Source: Bacillota bacterium (GTDB lineage: Bacteria; Bacillota_I; Bacilli_A; RF39; UBA660). From it: DNA of 14,172 bases. Positions 5,798-11,806 of this stretch are shown here, piece by piece. The position numbers were made by a program, and so were the translations under genes. Positions within the stretch are counted from its first letter, which is position 1, and every line of letters starts with the position of its first letter. The stretch covers positions 1 to 14,172 of the forward strand of contig DOEC01000031.1 of assembly GCA_003524085.1 (NCBI GenBank). Direction: 5' to 3'. Below the pieces are notes generated by a model, which was not told where the DNA came from, did no database searches, and saw nothing but the letters and a program-made list of their open reading frames with translations.

Positions 5798-6258
5798 GAT
5801 TTATAATATTTTCTAATTTCAACTAATTTTGACTCGTAAACTTCTATATAAGCAAGTACCATATTTTTATCACTTACATAATAAGAAGTAAATACACTAG
5901 ACACTCCCTTTTCATCGTATCTAAATGCTGGAAATAAATTCATTCTTAAATTCTTTCTATAATAGTATTCTTTATCAGTATTTGAAATATACATATCTTT
6001 AAAAGATATTTCTCTGTTTTCTATTTCTTCTAAACATTTATGTAAGTCCTTATATAATTGACAAAAATATCTGTCAGTTTTACTATTAATAGAACTATCT
6101 ATTAAATTTACCTTTTCTTTTAAAGTAAGCTTACTTGTTTCAGACTTACCTAACTCACTTAACTTCTCATCTAAAACTCTATTAAGTTCTCTTAAAACAA
6201 AATTTCTTTTAAATTCAAAGTCATAATAAATAAATAATCCTAATTTTTCATTAATCAT
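5776..6258 (-). CDS. Unknown protein, third of three tandem paralogs (160 aa)
   Basis: I do not recognise the family. The protein is soluble-looking, charged, and predicted mostly helical in the first half, with strands in the second. It is the most divergent of three paralogs. It keeps the shared frame of a helical N-terminus, a segment with LTLKEKVNLID, a central LEEIENREIS that corresponds to LxxIQGxxI in the other two, and a NLFPAFRYDEKG segment that corresponds to RIGxYPxFxYxxxx. The ATG shares one base with the upstream stop (TAATG), and AAGGTG lies 5 nt before it, so translation is coupled. It ends in TAG near a weak terminator. No catalytic motif, signal peptide or membrane segment is visible. 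Confidence 0.75.
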   Translation of the reverse strand: MINEKLGLFIYYDFEFKRNFVLRELNRVLDEKLSELGKSETSKLTLKEKVNLIDSSINSKTDRYFCQLYKDLHKCLEEIENREISFKDMYISNTDKEYYYRKNLRMNLFPAFRYDEKGVSSVFTSYYVSDKNMVLAYIEVYESKLVEIRKYYKSKALKLK

Positions 6259-6734
6259 TATAACACCTTCTTTAAACTAGCTTTAATTTCAGGTTGTCTA
6301 TTTTCTATAGTATCAATTAAGCTACATAATATATTAATCTTAGTATTGTTTCTAGCTAATTCAATTTTCTTAACACAACCATCTTTATCATATGTAAAAA
6401 GTGGGTATGTTCCTATTCTATTAACTGTATACTTTGTATATTTAAAGAATGTCTCAACAACATCAGAATTCTTTCTATCAACAGCAATCTCTCTACCTTG
6501 AATAAGTTCTAAAGCTATAAATAACTCTTTAATTAAAGAATCAACAAAACTATCATCTTTAGTTTCTTTATATAATAGTCTTATCTTTTCTATTAATGTA
6601 GTTGGAGTATATAGTTTTATATTATTAAGTGTTAACTCACAGTTAATAATAGTTTCTATTTCTTTTAAAACGACTTCTTTTCTTCCAACATAATCTAGTT
6701 TAGAAAAGTATGTATCTCTTAAACAACTAAGCAT
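6258..6734 (-). CDS. Unknown protein, second of three tandem paralogs (158 aa)
   Basis: The family is not recognised. Its best match in the window is the upstream neighbour: both have LIEKIRLLY/DEEKLRLIN-like helices, then LELIQGREIAV against LSMIQGTQVSL, then VNRIGTYPLFTYD against VPRIGRYPIFIYN, and a final helix with LIDTIENRQPEI against LINAVENSIPKL. The shared motifs imply one fold duplicated in place. AGGAG lies 9 nt before the ATG, inside the end of the first paralog, and the two frames overlap by 8 bp, so the genes are coupled. No transmembrane or catalytic signature is seen. Roles from a regulator complex to a defence or phage-derived component remain open. Confidence 0.78.
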   Translation of the reverse strand: MLSCLRDTYFSKLDYVGRKEVVLKEIETIINCELTLNNIKLYTPTTLIEKIRLLYKETKDDSFVDSLIKELFIALELIQGREIAVDRKNSDVVETFFKYTKYTVNRIGTYPLFTYDKDGCVKKIELARNNTKINILCSLIDTIENRQPEIKASLKKVL

Positions 6735-7161
6735 CTGCCTTCACTCCTAAAACTAACTTTTTAGTACTTACATCACTTTCTAGTTTTGGTATACTGTTTT
6801 CTACAGCATTAATAAGTCCACAAGTTAATGTAATAATACTGTGTTTTTTACTTGTTTCTATCTTAATTAACTGTAGTTTTTCATTATAAATAAATATAGG
6901 GTACCTTCCTATTCTAGGAACATCTTTACATATACCATTTATAACTTTTTCATCTCCATTATATAAACTTACTTGTGTACCTTGAATCATAGATAAATTA
7001 AAAAGTATATAATCAAGTAATTGTCTTGTAAATTCTTTATCATTGATTAGTCTTAGTTTTTCTTCATCAGTAATAGTTCTAAAGACTTTCTTTCCTCTTC
7101 TTTTTAATTCTCTATCAAGTATATTAGTTATTTCACTACTTAGTTCTATAGTATTTTTCAT
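6727..7161 (-). CDS. Unknown protein, first of three tandem paralogs (144 aa)
   Basis: This is the lead gene of a three-gene operon with a good promoter about 25 bp upstream of its start and a GGGATGG ribosome site. The protein has a helical N-terminus (ELSSEITNILDRELKRRGKK), a DEEKLRLIND helix, LSMIQGTQVSL, the motif VPRIGRYPIFIYNEK near residues 80-95, and a helix with LINAVENSIPKL near the C-terminus. The IQG and RIGxYPxF motifs recur in the second paralog and weakly in the third. No family name, membrane segment or active site can be given. Three coupled copies suggest subunits of one hetero-oligomer or successive duplications of a binding protein. Confidence 0.78.
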   Translation of the reverse strand: MKNTIELSSEITNILDRELKRRGKKVFRTITDEEKLRLINDKEFTRQLLDYILFNLSMIQGTQVSLYNGDEKVINGICKDVPRIGRYPIFIYNEKLQLIKIETSKKHSIITLTCGLINAVENSIPKLESDVSTKKLVLGVKADA

Positions 7162-7187
7162 TTAAACCATCCCTTTCAATGCAATAT

Positions 7188-7216
7188 ATAGTACCATATT
7201 TATTACAAATTGTCAA
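7188..7216 (-). promoter_or_regulatory. Promoter of the three-paralog operon
   Basis: TTGACA (7216-7211), a 17-bp spacer and TACTAT (7193-7188) on the minus strand, directly after a strong terminator that isolates the operon from upstream transcription. Confidence 0.7.
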
Positions 7217-7220
7217 TAAC

Positions 7221-7241
7221 AAAAAAAGGCTATCTCTAGCC
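7221..7241 (-). terminator. Strong minus-strand terminator
   Basis: GGCTA and TAGCC pair around a GAGA tetraloop, followed by seven T on the minus strand. No annotated gene ends here. This is the main evidence that a separate small transcript comes from 7241-7400. Confidence 0.85.
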
Positions 7242-7258
7242 ATTTACAAAATAATACT

Positions 7259-7360
7259 TTAACAAAGGACAAAAAGTATTATTACATTTATCAAAAGCCA
7301 TATTAATATAGAGGTAATGAGAGATAATTTTTTATATAAATATAATGGCTTTGATATCAA
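7259..7360 (-). CDS. Possible 33-aa membrane peptide (TTG start); doubtful
   Basis: A TTG at 7360 begins a frame ending in TAA at 7259-7261, wholly inside the predicted small transcript. The product has a short polar and aromatic N-terminus with KK at 10-11, then an almost purely hydrophobic run (SLITSILIWLLINVIILFVL) that would make one membrane helix, and a terminal Cys. An in-frame stop lies directly before the TTG. The only ribosome-site-like sequence, GAGGGGG, is 17 nt upstream and in a hairpin loop, so the start is weak. AT-rich DNA can give such a frame by chance. Confidence 0.3.
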   Translation of the reverse strand: MISKPLYLYKKLSLITSILIWLLINVIILFVLC

Positions 7361-7365
7361 TTAGT

Positions 7366-7396
7366 ATTATTTTGAAACCCCCTCGTTCAAAATAAT
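7366..7396. repeat. 11-bp perfect stem with C-rich/G-rich loop
   Basis: ATTATTTTGAA (7366-7376) and TTCAAAATAAT (7386-7396) are perfect complements around a 9-nt loop: ACCCCCTCG on plus, CGAGGGGGT on minus. On the minus strand it is at the very 5' end of the predicted small transcript, placing a Shine-Dalgarno-like G run in a loop. Confidence 0.75.
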
Positions 7397-7403
7397 GGTA
7401 CTT

Positions 7404-7412
7404 ATTATAACA
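7404..7412 (-). promoter_or_regulatory. Extended -10 promoter of the small transcript
   Basis: On the minus strand TGT precedes a perfect TATAAT (7409-7404), the extended -10 form. No good -35 is present, as is common for extended -10 promoters. The predicted start is near 7397. Confidence 0.5.
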
Positions 7413-7506
7413 CACTTGTATTTAAAATGCTACACTTTTTTGAAAAAAAGTATAAAATTTATTACAAAATCAATTTTTTTCCCATATTTTAGACAAATTA
7501 GGTCAT

Positions 7507-7532
7507 AAAAAAACTAGAGTTAAGCATCTCTA
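7507..7532 (-). terminator. Minus-strand terminator after the repeat array
   Basis: TAGAG and CTCTA pair around an 8-nt loop, followed on the minus strand by G and seven T. The stem is short (5 bp), so this is moderate support only. Confidence 0.45.
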
Positions 7533-7540
7533 ATTTCATT

Positions 7541-7648
7541 TTAGGTTCCTGTTTTGGCCGGAATCGCCGCTTTTCTTAGGTTCCTGTTCTGGCCGGAATC
7601 GCCGCTTTTCTTAGGTTCCTCTTAATAGTGGGAATCACTAGCTTTTTT
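7541..7648. repeat. Three tandem 35-bp units, GC-richer than surroundings
   Basis: Units are at 7541-7575, 7576-7610 and 7611-7648. The first two differ at one base. The third keeps TTAGGTTCCT at its start and GGAATC in the middle but changes both sides of the core hairpin together: GGC/GCC in units 1 and 2 becomes TAGTG/CACTA in unit 3. Such paired change points to a conserved RNA structure. Three copies without distinct spacers is not a CRISPR array. Confidence 0.85.
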
Positions 7649-7649
7649 T
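7626..7649 (+). terminator. Plus-strand terminator-like hairpin in repeat unit 3
   Basis: TAGTG and CACTA pair around GGAAT, then GC and seven T on the plus strand. If the array is transcribed in this direction, the third unit is its terminator. Confidence 0.4.
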
Positions 7650-7680
7650 ATTACATAAACTTTTTCGTCTACGTAATAAT

Positions 7681-7709
7681 AATATAACATACTACCATAA
7701 AAAAGTCTA
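7681..7709 (-). promoter_or_regulatory. Promoter of the repeat-bearing small RNA
   Basis: On the minus strand: TAGACT (7709-7704), a 17-bp spacer and TATATT (7686-7681) preceded by TGT, an extended -10. The predicted start is near 7674. It is divergent from the XRE gene at 7762. Confidence 0.5.
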
Positions 7710-7761
7710 GTAATTTTTTACATTTTATAACATTTCGTAAAATTAGTTTAGGTGATGATAT

Positions 7762-7998
7762 ATGATAAGTGATATTTTAAAATACTTAAGAAAGAGTAAG
7801 AAGCTAAAACAATCAGAAGTTGCAAGCACAGCTAACATTGCTGTAAGTACTATAAGTGGTTATGAAACAAACTATAGCCAGCCTACTTTTGAAATGATAG
7901 AAAAAATAGTCAACATATGTGGCTATGATATTATATTTAGAGATAGAAAAACTGAATATGAAGTATCTACTAAAAATATAGATAGAATAAAAGAATAA
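7762..7998 (+). CDS. Small XRE-family HTH regulator (78 aa)
   Basis: A single HTH domain of the XRE/Cro type fills residues about 3-58: ILKYLRKSKKLKQSEVA, then the recognition region with VSTISGYETNYSQPTFEMIEKI, then a short IIFRDRKTEYEV strand segment. It resembles stand-alone phage-type repressors and regulators of small operons. An AGGTGATG ribosome site precedes the ATG closely. The upstream region contains an inverted TTTTAC/GTAAAA pair (about 7714-7742) that could be its operator. It is divergent from the repeat-bearing small RNA promoter and ends in a bidirectional terminator facing yneF. It is not closely similar to the HTH protein at 225 beyond the fold. Confidence 0.78.
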   Translation: MISDILKYLRKSKKLKQSEVASTANIAVSTISGYETNYSQPTFEMIEKIVNICGYDIIFRDRKTEYEVSTKNIDRIKE

Positions 7999-8025
7999 TC
8001 TCAATAAAGAAATTATTCTTTTTCT
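7991..8025. terminator. Bidirectional terminator between HTH gene and yneF
   Basis: AAGAATAAT (7991-7999) pairs with ATTATTCTT (8012-8020) around a 12-nt loop. T runs follow on the plus side and, more weakly, on the minus side. The two convergent genes end within or next to it. Confidence 0.65.
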
Positions 8026-8026
8026 T

Positions 8027-8236
8027 TTAATTAAATCTACTCATTTGCTTCATTAATTGATTAACTTGTTTTTGATTAGGAGTTCTTCCCATACCTTTCA
8101 TTAAAGTCTTTATCATTTCTTCATTAATTGGTGGATTCTTTTTAAGTTCCTTAGTCATTATTTTCTTAGCAAGCAAGAAACCTATTATTACTCCAACAAC
8201 TAAACCAATTAGAACATATAATATATCCCAAATCAT
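8027..8236 (-). CDS. yneF: UPF0154 family membrane protein, YneF-like (69 aa)
   Basis: This is a small single-pass membrane protein of the YneF/UPF0154 family, which is widespread in Bacilli and Mollicutes and has no established function. Residues 4-24 form the membrane helix (ILYVLIGLVVGVIIGFLLAKK). The cytoplasmic part has the family signature KKNPPINEEM (about 33-42) and GRTPNQKQVNQLMKQM (about 51-66). Length is typical. AGAGGTG precedes the ATG, and it has its own TTGTAA/TATAAT promoter. A SirA-like gene and a HAD-like gene lie just upstream on the same strand. In Bacillus subtilis yneF is next to yneE (sirA), so the grouping is partly conserved. Confidence 0.92.
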   Translation of the reverse strand: MIWDILYVLIGLVVGVIIGFLLAKKIMTKELKKNPPINEEMIKTLMKGMGRTPNQKQVNQLMKQMSRFN

Positions 8237-8262
8237 TTAATTCACCTCTTTCTTATATATTA

Positions 8263-8291
8263 ATTATATAAAATTTTATGGTATTTTACAA
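8263..8291 (-). promoter_or_regulatory. Promoter of yneF
   Basis: TTGTAA (8291-8286), a 17-bp spacer and a perfect TATAAT (8268-8263) on the minus strand. Confidence 0.6.
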
Positions 8292-8293
8292 CA

Positions 8294-8797
8294 TTATCTT
8301 TGTAATCTATTTAAATACTTGCTTTCTAATTCATTATTTATAAAACTTAAATAGTTTTCATCACTTTTAGGTACTATGGAATTTAATTTTATTTTGTATT
8401 CTCCTAGTAAAGCTTCAAACATATCATGATTAAATTGTGAATCATCTGCAAAATATATCTCGTTAATATTAAAAGTTTTAAGTAATTTATTTATATGGTG
8501 TAAAGTATAAGATATTTTAATTTCTCTTAATACTTCACTTTCAACATCTTTCGGTATTAAAACTATTCTATCTTTAAAATATCTAGAAAGTCTAGACTCA
8601 TACATGTCAATCACATCTGGGTGTTCAGTTGAAGACATTCCAAAATATAAATAATCACTATTATTTTTAACTCTAATTTTTTCTAAAAGTTCTGCAAAAA
8701 CTACACATTCTTCTTCTGTTAATCCACCATCAATAGTACCATAAATGTCACAAAAGAATAATGTTAAATCTTCTTTTTTATTAAAATCATTATTCAT
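8294..8797 (-). CDS. HAD-fold protein with altered motif I (167 aa)
   Basis: The N-terminal FFCDIYGTIDGG is HAD motif I, and YFADDSQFNHDM (residues 115-126) resembles motif IV with paired acidic residues. SS at 55-56 and a Lys near 83 or 94 could serve as motifs II and III. The nucleophile Asp17 is present, but the second Asp (two residues on), the usual general acid/base, is Tyr19. HAD enzymes with that change are often not ordinary phosphatases, so catalysis is uncertain and the substrate unknown. There is no signal peptide or membrane helix. The protein is short, with little room for a cap domain. It has a good TTGACA/GATAAT promoter. It lies between yneF and the SirA-like gene. Confidence 0.7.
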   Translation of the reverse strand: MNNDFNKKEDLTLFFCDIYGTIDGGLTEEECVVFAELLEKIRVKNNSDYLYFGMSSTEHPDVIDMYESRLSRYFKDRIVLIPKDVESEVLREIKISYTLHHINKLLKTFNINEIYFADDSQFNHDMFEALLGEYKIKLNSIVPKSDENYLSFINNELESKYLNRLQR

Positions 8798-8839
8798 AAA
8801 TTCACCTCAATAATTAACTCACCTTGTGTTTACAATAAA

Positions 8840-8868
8840 ATTATCTTATATGATAAGTTATTTGTCAA
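8840..8868 (-). promoter_or_regulatory. Promoter of the HAD-like gene
   Basis: TTGACA (8868-8863), a 17-bp spacer and GATAAT (8845-8840) on the minus strand, starting just after the stop of the SirA-like gene. Confidence 0.65.
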
Positions 8869-8873
8869 GTGTA

Positions 8874-9296
8874 TTATCTAGAGAACATTATACTCTTAAG
8901 ATAGAAATAATCCATATTTTGAAAATCGCACACAAATAAATAAGGAATACCTTTTAAAGTATTAAATAAACTTGGATACATACTATTTGATTTTACTTTA
9001 ATGTGACTGCTTCCTATAACTAGTTTAGTACTTTCATTATTTATAAAATCATTTATTATATGTGTATTCTTAAAACAAGTATAACTTAAATTATCATCGT
9101 TATTATCAATTAACAACTTATTTAAGTTTTTCTTATTTATTGGCTTACATATCTTACTAAACATCTTATATCCAAGATAAACTTTATTTTTATCAAGTAA
9201 ATATATACTTTCTAATATTTTATATAAGTTATCTGGTTTATTTTTAGTTAACATATAAGTTTCCCTATTAATTAAAAAGATATAATATACTCTCAT
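8874..9296 (-). CDS. SirA-like protein (sporulation inhibitor of replication family)
   Basis: The 140-aa protein resembles Bacillus SirA (YneE), which binds DnaA domain I and blocks replication initiation at the onset of sporulation. By eye, the start MRVYYIFLINRE matches the family's xYYxYLIKxE. A middle KMFSKICKPIN corresponds to the region before the central helix, and the end IPYLFVCDFQNMDYFYL matches SirA's conserved CFLAMDFNSKRYGWL. Length is near normal (SirA is about 150). Neighbouring yneF supports this, since sirA and yneF adjoin in Bacillus. AGGTG lies 5 nt before the ATG. If the host does not sporulate, the protein would regulate DnaA in another setting. Identity is remote and from memory of the family. 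Confidence 0.6.
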   Translation of the reverse strand: MRVYYIFLINRETYMLTKNKPDNLYKILESIYLLDKNKVYLGYKMFSKICKPINKKNLNKLLIDNNDDNLSYTCFKNTHIINDFINNESTKLVIGSSHIKVKSNSMYPSLFNTLKGIPYLFVCDFQNMDYFYLKSIMFSR

Positions 9297-9320
9297 AAAG
9301 TCACCTCTATTTATGAGTAT

Positions 9321-9348
9321 ATTATACCTACGTGTCGTTTTCTGTCGT
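9321..9348 (-). promoter_or_regulatory. Possible promoter of the SirA-like gene
   Basis: A perfect TATAAT (9326-9321) lies 16 bp after ACGACA (9348-9343), which is inside the end of the PBP gene. The -35 is weak, so the gene may also be read from the upstream operon. Confidence 0.4.
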
Positions 9349-11487
9349 TTTATCTGTATTACTTTCTTTTTCTTCTTTTTCTAAATATTTTACTTTTAAA
9401 TTAATATCAATAGTTTCACCTTTAACAACATCTCTATTTTTTAAGTCTGTTCCATAGCTATATCCATACCCAGTATAATTAAACTCTACACCTAATAGTT
9501 TACTATAAATATCAAGTTCACTCCTAGACCAATTTTCAATATTAGTATATTTATAATTAGTACCATTAGTTACTAAGAACACTTTTTCATTTGCATTAAC
9601 TATACTATTACTTTTTGGATACTGATTAATTATTCTACTTCCGTCTCCTATAATAACAACATCTAAATTTTTACTTTTTAACTCTTCAGTAGTTTTTATT
9701 ACATCTTGATTTATATAACTAGTTAACTTAAAATTAGAATATTCATTTTTATTTTGTTTAACAATACCTAAATATGTAGAAACATCATCAATTAATTGTC
9801 TAGTTGCTTTACCAGGAAGAGTAGTATCAGTTATTTTACTAACGGCCATATAAACAATGATTTGTGGATCATCATAAGGAAAAGCTCCTAAAAAACTTCT
9901 TACATAATTTATACTTCCTGTTAAATATCCACCATTTTCACTTGCTATTTCAGCTGTACCTGTTTTACCAATAGTTCTAACTTTATCAGTTTTATACTTG
10001 TACCCACTTGACCCCTCACTATCTAAGTTTACTACACCATCTAACAAATCTATTACTTTTTCAGTAGTAGCAATACTTGCAACTTTACCTATAACAGTTC
10101 TATTGTTTTCTAGTATTACTTTATTAGTAACCGGATCAACTACTTTCTTAACTATATATGGCTTTAATACTTCTCCATTATTAGTAACGCTAGTAAATGC
10201 TTGTACCATTTGTATAGGTGTCACACTCATTCCTTGACCAAAAGACGCATTAGCTACTTCTATTTCATAGTTAAAATCAATTTTACCAGTTTGCTCATTA
10301 GGTAAAGATATTCCAGTTTTTTTTCCAAAACCTAACTTTTTATAAAAGTCTTTTAGTTTGTCTCTTCCGAGTCTTTGACTAAGCAAAGTAGCCGCAACGT
10401 TAGAACTTGCATAGAAACCTTTATCAAAAGTCATTTCTCCCCAACCATATTTATTCCAGTCTTTAATAGTATATTCTCCTACTTTAATAGTACCAGACAT
10501 GTAAGTTTCTTTTTCATCATATAGTCCACTTTCAATAGCCGCCATAAAACTAAACGTTTTCATTGTACTACCAGGCTCATAAGTATAACTTACAAATGGA
10601 TCATAATAACTAGTCAAATCTTTAACGTTCGGATCAAAACTAGGGTTTGAGCTTACTCCTAATATTGCTCCAGTTTTCGCATCTACCACACTTATTGTAG
10701 CCCATTCTAAACTTGATGCTCCTTCTAAAGTTTTTATAGCTTGCTCAGTAAACATCTGTATATTTGTATCTATTGTTAAATAAATATTTTTCCCATTTAC
10801 AGCTTCTACTATCTCTTCATTAGTATTAGCTATTTTGTATCCATAAATATCACTTTCATATGTTCTACTTCCATCTACCCCAGTTAAATCTTTATTAAAT
10901 TCTTTTTCAAGTCCCATCTCTCCAACAATAGTTCCATCGTCCATTGTTTTAGCATACCCTAAAGTATAACTCAAGAAATTTCTATTAGGGTAATATCTTT
11001 TAACACTTTTAATAAAGTCTATACCAGGCAAATTAAGTTTCTCAATATTTTCTTTAACAAGCTCAGTTATTCCTCTTCCACCAGGACCTAATTCTACTTG
11101 ATAAACATTTTCCGTATTAAGTAACTCAAGTATTCTTTCTTCAGTCATATTAATAATAGGACTAAGTGCCTTAGCAGTACTTTCTTTATCAACAACATGT
11201 TGTGGGTTATTTTTATCAGTTGTCCTATCTTCTTCTAAATAAGCTATAACGGTATAAGAGTTTACATTAACTGCAAGCACATCCCCTAAACTATCATATA
11301 TCGTTCCACGACTAGCTACAATTTTTTCTTTAACAGTATTTCTATTGCTTGCAAAAGCCTTTAAATCAATTCCATCAACCTTAGGACTTAACACAACATA
11401 AGATAGTTTAAATATAATTAGGCCAAACAAAAAAACAACAACCATCAAAAAATACTTACTAATTCTTACAGTTCTTGTTTTTTTCAT
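9328..11487 (-). CDS. Class B penicillin-binding protein, FtsI/SpoVD type with PASTA repeats
   Basis: This is a membrane-anchored peptidoglycan D,D-transpeptidase for septal wall synthesis. The protein has a short basic N-terminus, a membrane helix at about residues 12-34, a dimerisation/pedestal domain containing RGTIYDSLGDVLA, and a transpeptidase domain with STMK (Ser307), SSN (361-363) and KTGT (508-511). Two PASTA-like repeats follow in the last 130 residues. At 719 residues it fits Bacillus PBP2B/SpoVD. Its place after mraZ-rsmH-ftsL marks it as the cluster's division PBP. The ATG at 11487 is preferred over GTG 11493 because AAGGAG lies 7-8 nt before it. That ribosome site overlaps the ftsL stop codon. 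The C-terminal tail is rich in Glu, Lys and Thr. Confidence 0.95.
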   Translation of the reverse strand: MKKTRTVRISKYFLMVVVFLFGLIIFKLSYVVLSPKVDGIDLKAFASNRNTVKEKIVASRGTIYDSLGDVLAVNVNSYTVIAYLEEDRTTDKNNPQHVVDKESTAKALSPIINMTEERILELLNTENVYQVELGPGGRGITELVKENIEKLNLPGIDFIKSVKRYYPNRNFLSYTLGYAKTMDDGTIVGEMGLEKEFNKDLTGVDGSRTYESDIYGYKIANTNEEIVEAVNGKNIYLTIDTNIQMFTEQAIKTLEGASSLEWATISVVDAKTGAILGVSSNPSFDPNVKDLTSYYDPFVSYTYEPGSTMKTFSFMAAIESGLYDEKETYMSGTIKVGEYTIKDWNKYGWGEMTFDKGFYASSNVAATLLSQRLGRDKLKDFYKKLGFGKKTGISLPNEQTGKIDFNYEIEVANASFGQGMSVTPIQMVQAFTSVTNNGEVLKPYIVKKVVDPVTNKVILENNRTVIGKVASIATTEKVIDLLDGVVNLDSEGSSGYKYKTDKVRTIGKTGTAEIASENGGYLTGSINYVRSFLGAFPYDDPQIIVYMAVSKITDTTLPGKATRQLIDDVSTYLGIVKQNKNEYSNFKLTSYINQDVIKTTEELKSKNLDVVIIGDGSRIINQYPKSNSIVNANEKVFLVTNGTNYKYTNIENWSRSELDIYSKLLGVEFNYTGYGYSYGTDLKNRDVVKGETIDINLKVKYLEKEEKESNTDKTTENDT

Positions 11488-11498
11488 AAACACTCTCC

Positions 11499-11789
11499 TT
11501 ATTCATTTATTGTTCTAACATTACTATTATTATACTCCAAACCATAAGTAGTTGCAACTGCTTCTACATTATCAAAACTAGCTAGTTCACTTATTTTCAT
11601 TTCTAAACTTTGATTTAAATTTTCTTGTTTATCTATTTTCTTTTTAATACTTTCTACTTCAATGTTAGTCTTAGATAAAAGGGCACTAGAAAAAGATGTA
11701 CCAAAAATATTACCAAATACTAAAATTCCTATTAATAAATATAATAATTTTTCTCCTCTTAACATTTTATCATTCTTCTTTCTAGCCAT
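11499..11789 (-). CDS. ftsL: FtsL-like cell division protein (96 aa)
   Basis: FtsL is a small bitopic protein that forms a complex with DivIB/FtsQ and DivIC/FtsB and activates septal wall synthesis. The sequence is poorly conserved, so the assignment rests on architecture and position. It has a basic cytoplasmic start (MARKKNDKMLRGEK), one membrane helix at about 15-35, then an extracellular coiled coil of about 40-72 (IEVESIKKKIDKQENLNQSL), and a short end with VEAVATTYGLEY. It lies between rsmH and the PBP gene, as ftsL does in Bacilli. AGAGGG precedes the ATG. Its stop overlaps the PBP ribosome site, suggesting coupled expression. Confidence 0.85.
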   Translation of the reverse strand: MARKKNDKMLRGEKLLYLLIGILVFGNIFGTSFSSALLSKTNIEVESIKKKIDKQENLNQSLEMKISELASFDNVEAVATTYGLEYNNSNVRTINE

Positions 11790-11806
11790 TTTTATCCCTC
11801 TTTCTT

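Larger units (their letters stand above)
7221..7397 (-). ncRNA. Predicted structured small transcript of about 175 nt
   Basis: The RNA is bounded by an extended -10 promoter (TGTTATAAT on the minus strand, around 7404-7412) and the terminator at 7221-7241. It is full of long complementary segments: an 11-bp hairpin with a G-rich loop at its 5' end (7366-7396), TATCAAAGCCAT against ATGGCTTTTGATA (7289-7356), and a 12-bp match between CAAAATAATACT near the 5' side and AGTATTATTTTG near the 3' end. Several of these are mutually exclusive. It does not match tmRNA, RNase P or SRP RNA signatures. It may be a regulatory RNA, a small mRNA, or both. Confidence 0.45.
7507..7674 (-). ncRNA. Predicted small RNA containing three 35-nt modules
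   Basis: A minus-strand promoter (7681-7709) and the terminator at 7507 frame about 168 nt. The 5' end would form a hairpin (GTCTACGTAA/TTACATAAAC, 7651-7676) that needs two G-U pairs available only on the minus strand. Three repeat modules follow, each with a small hairpin bearing AUUCC in the loop and an AGGAACC linker. The plus strand cannot be excluded: it has its own T run after the third module (7642-7649) and a better 6-bp GGUUCC/GGAAUC pairing in each unit. No known RNA family is recognised. Confidence 0.35.

Noticed and set aside
7541..7648. CRISPR array
   Set aside because: Units abut directly with no unique spacers, only three copies are present, and no cas genes are nearby.
7813..8004. 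63-codon minus-strand frame opposite the second HTH gene
   Set aside because: It is a shadow of a recognisable HTH gene, low-complexity and without a ribosome site.
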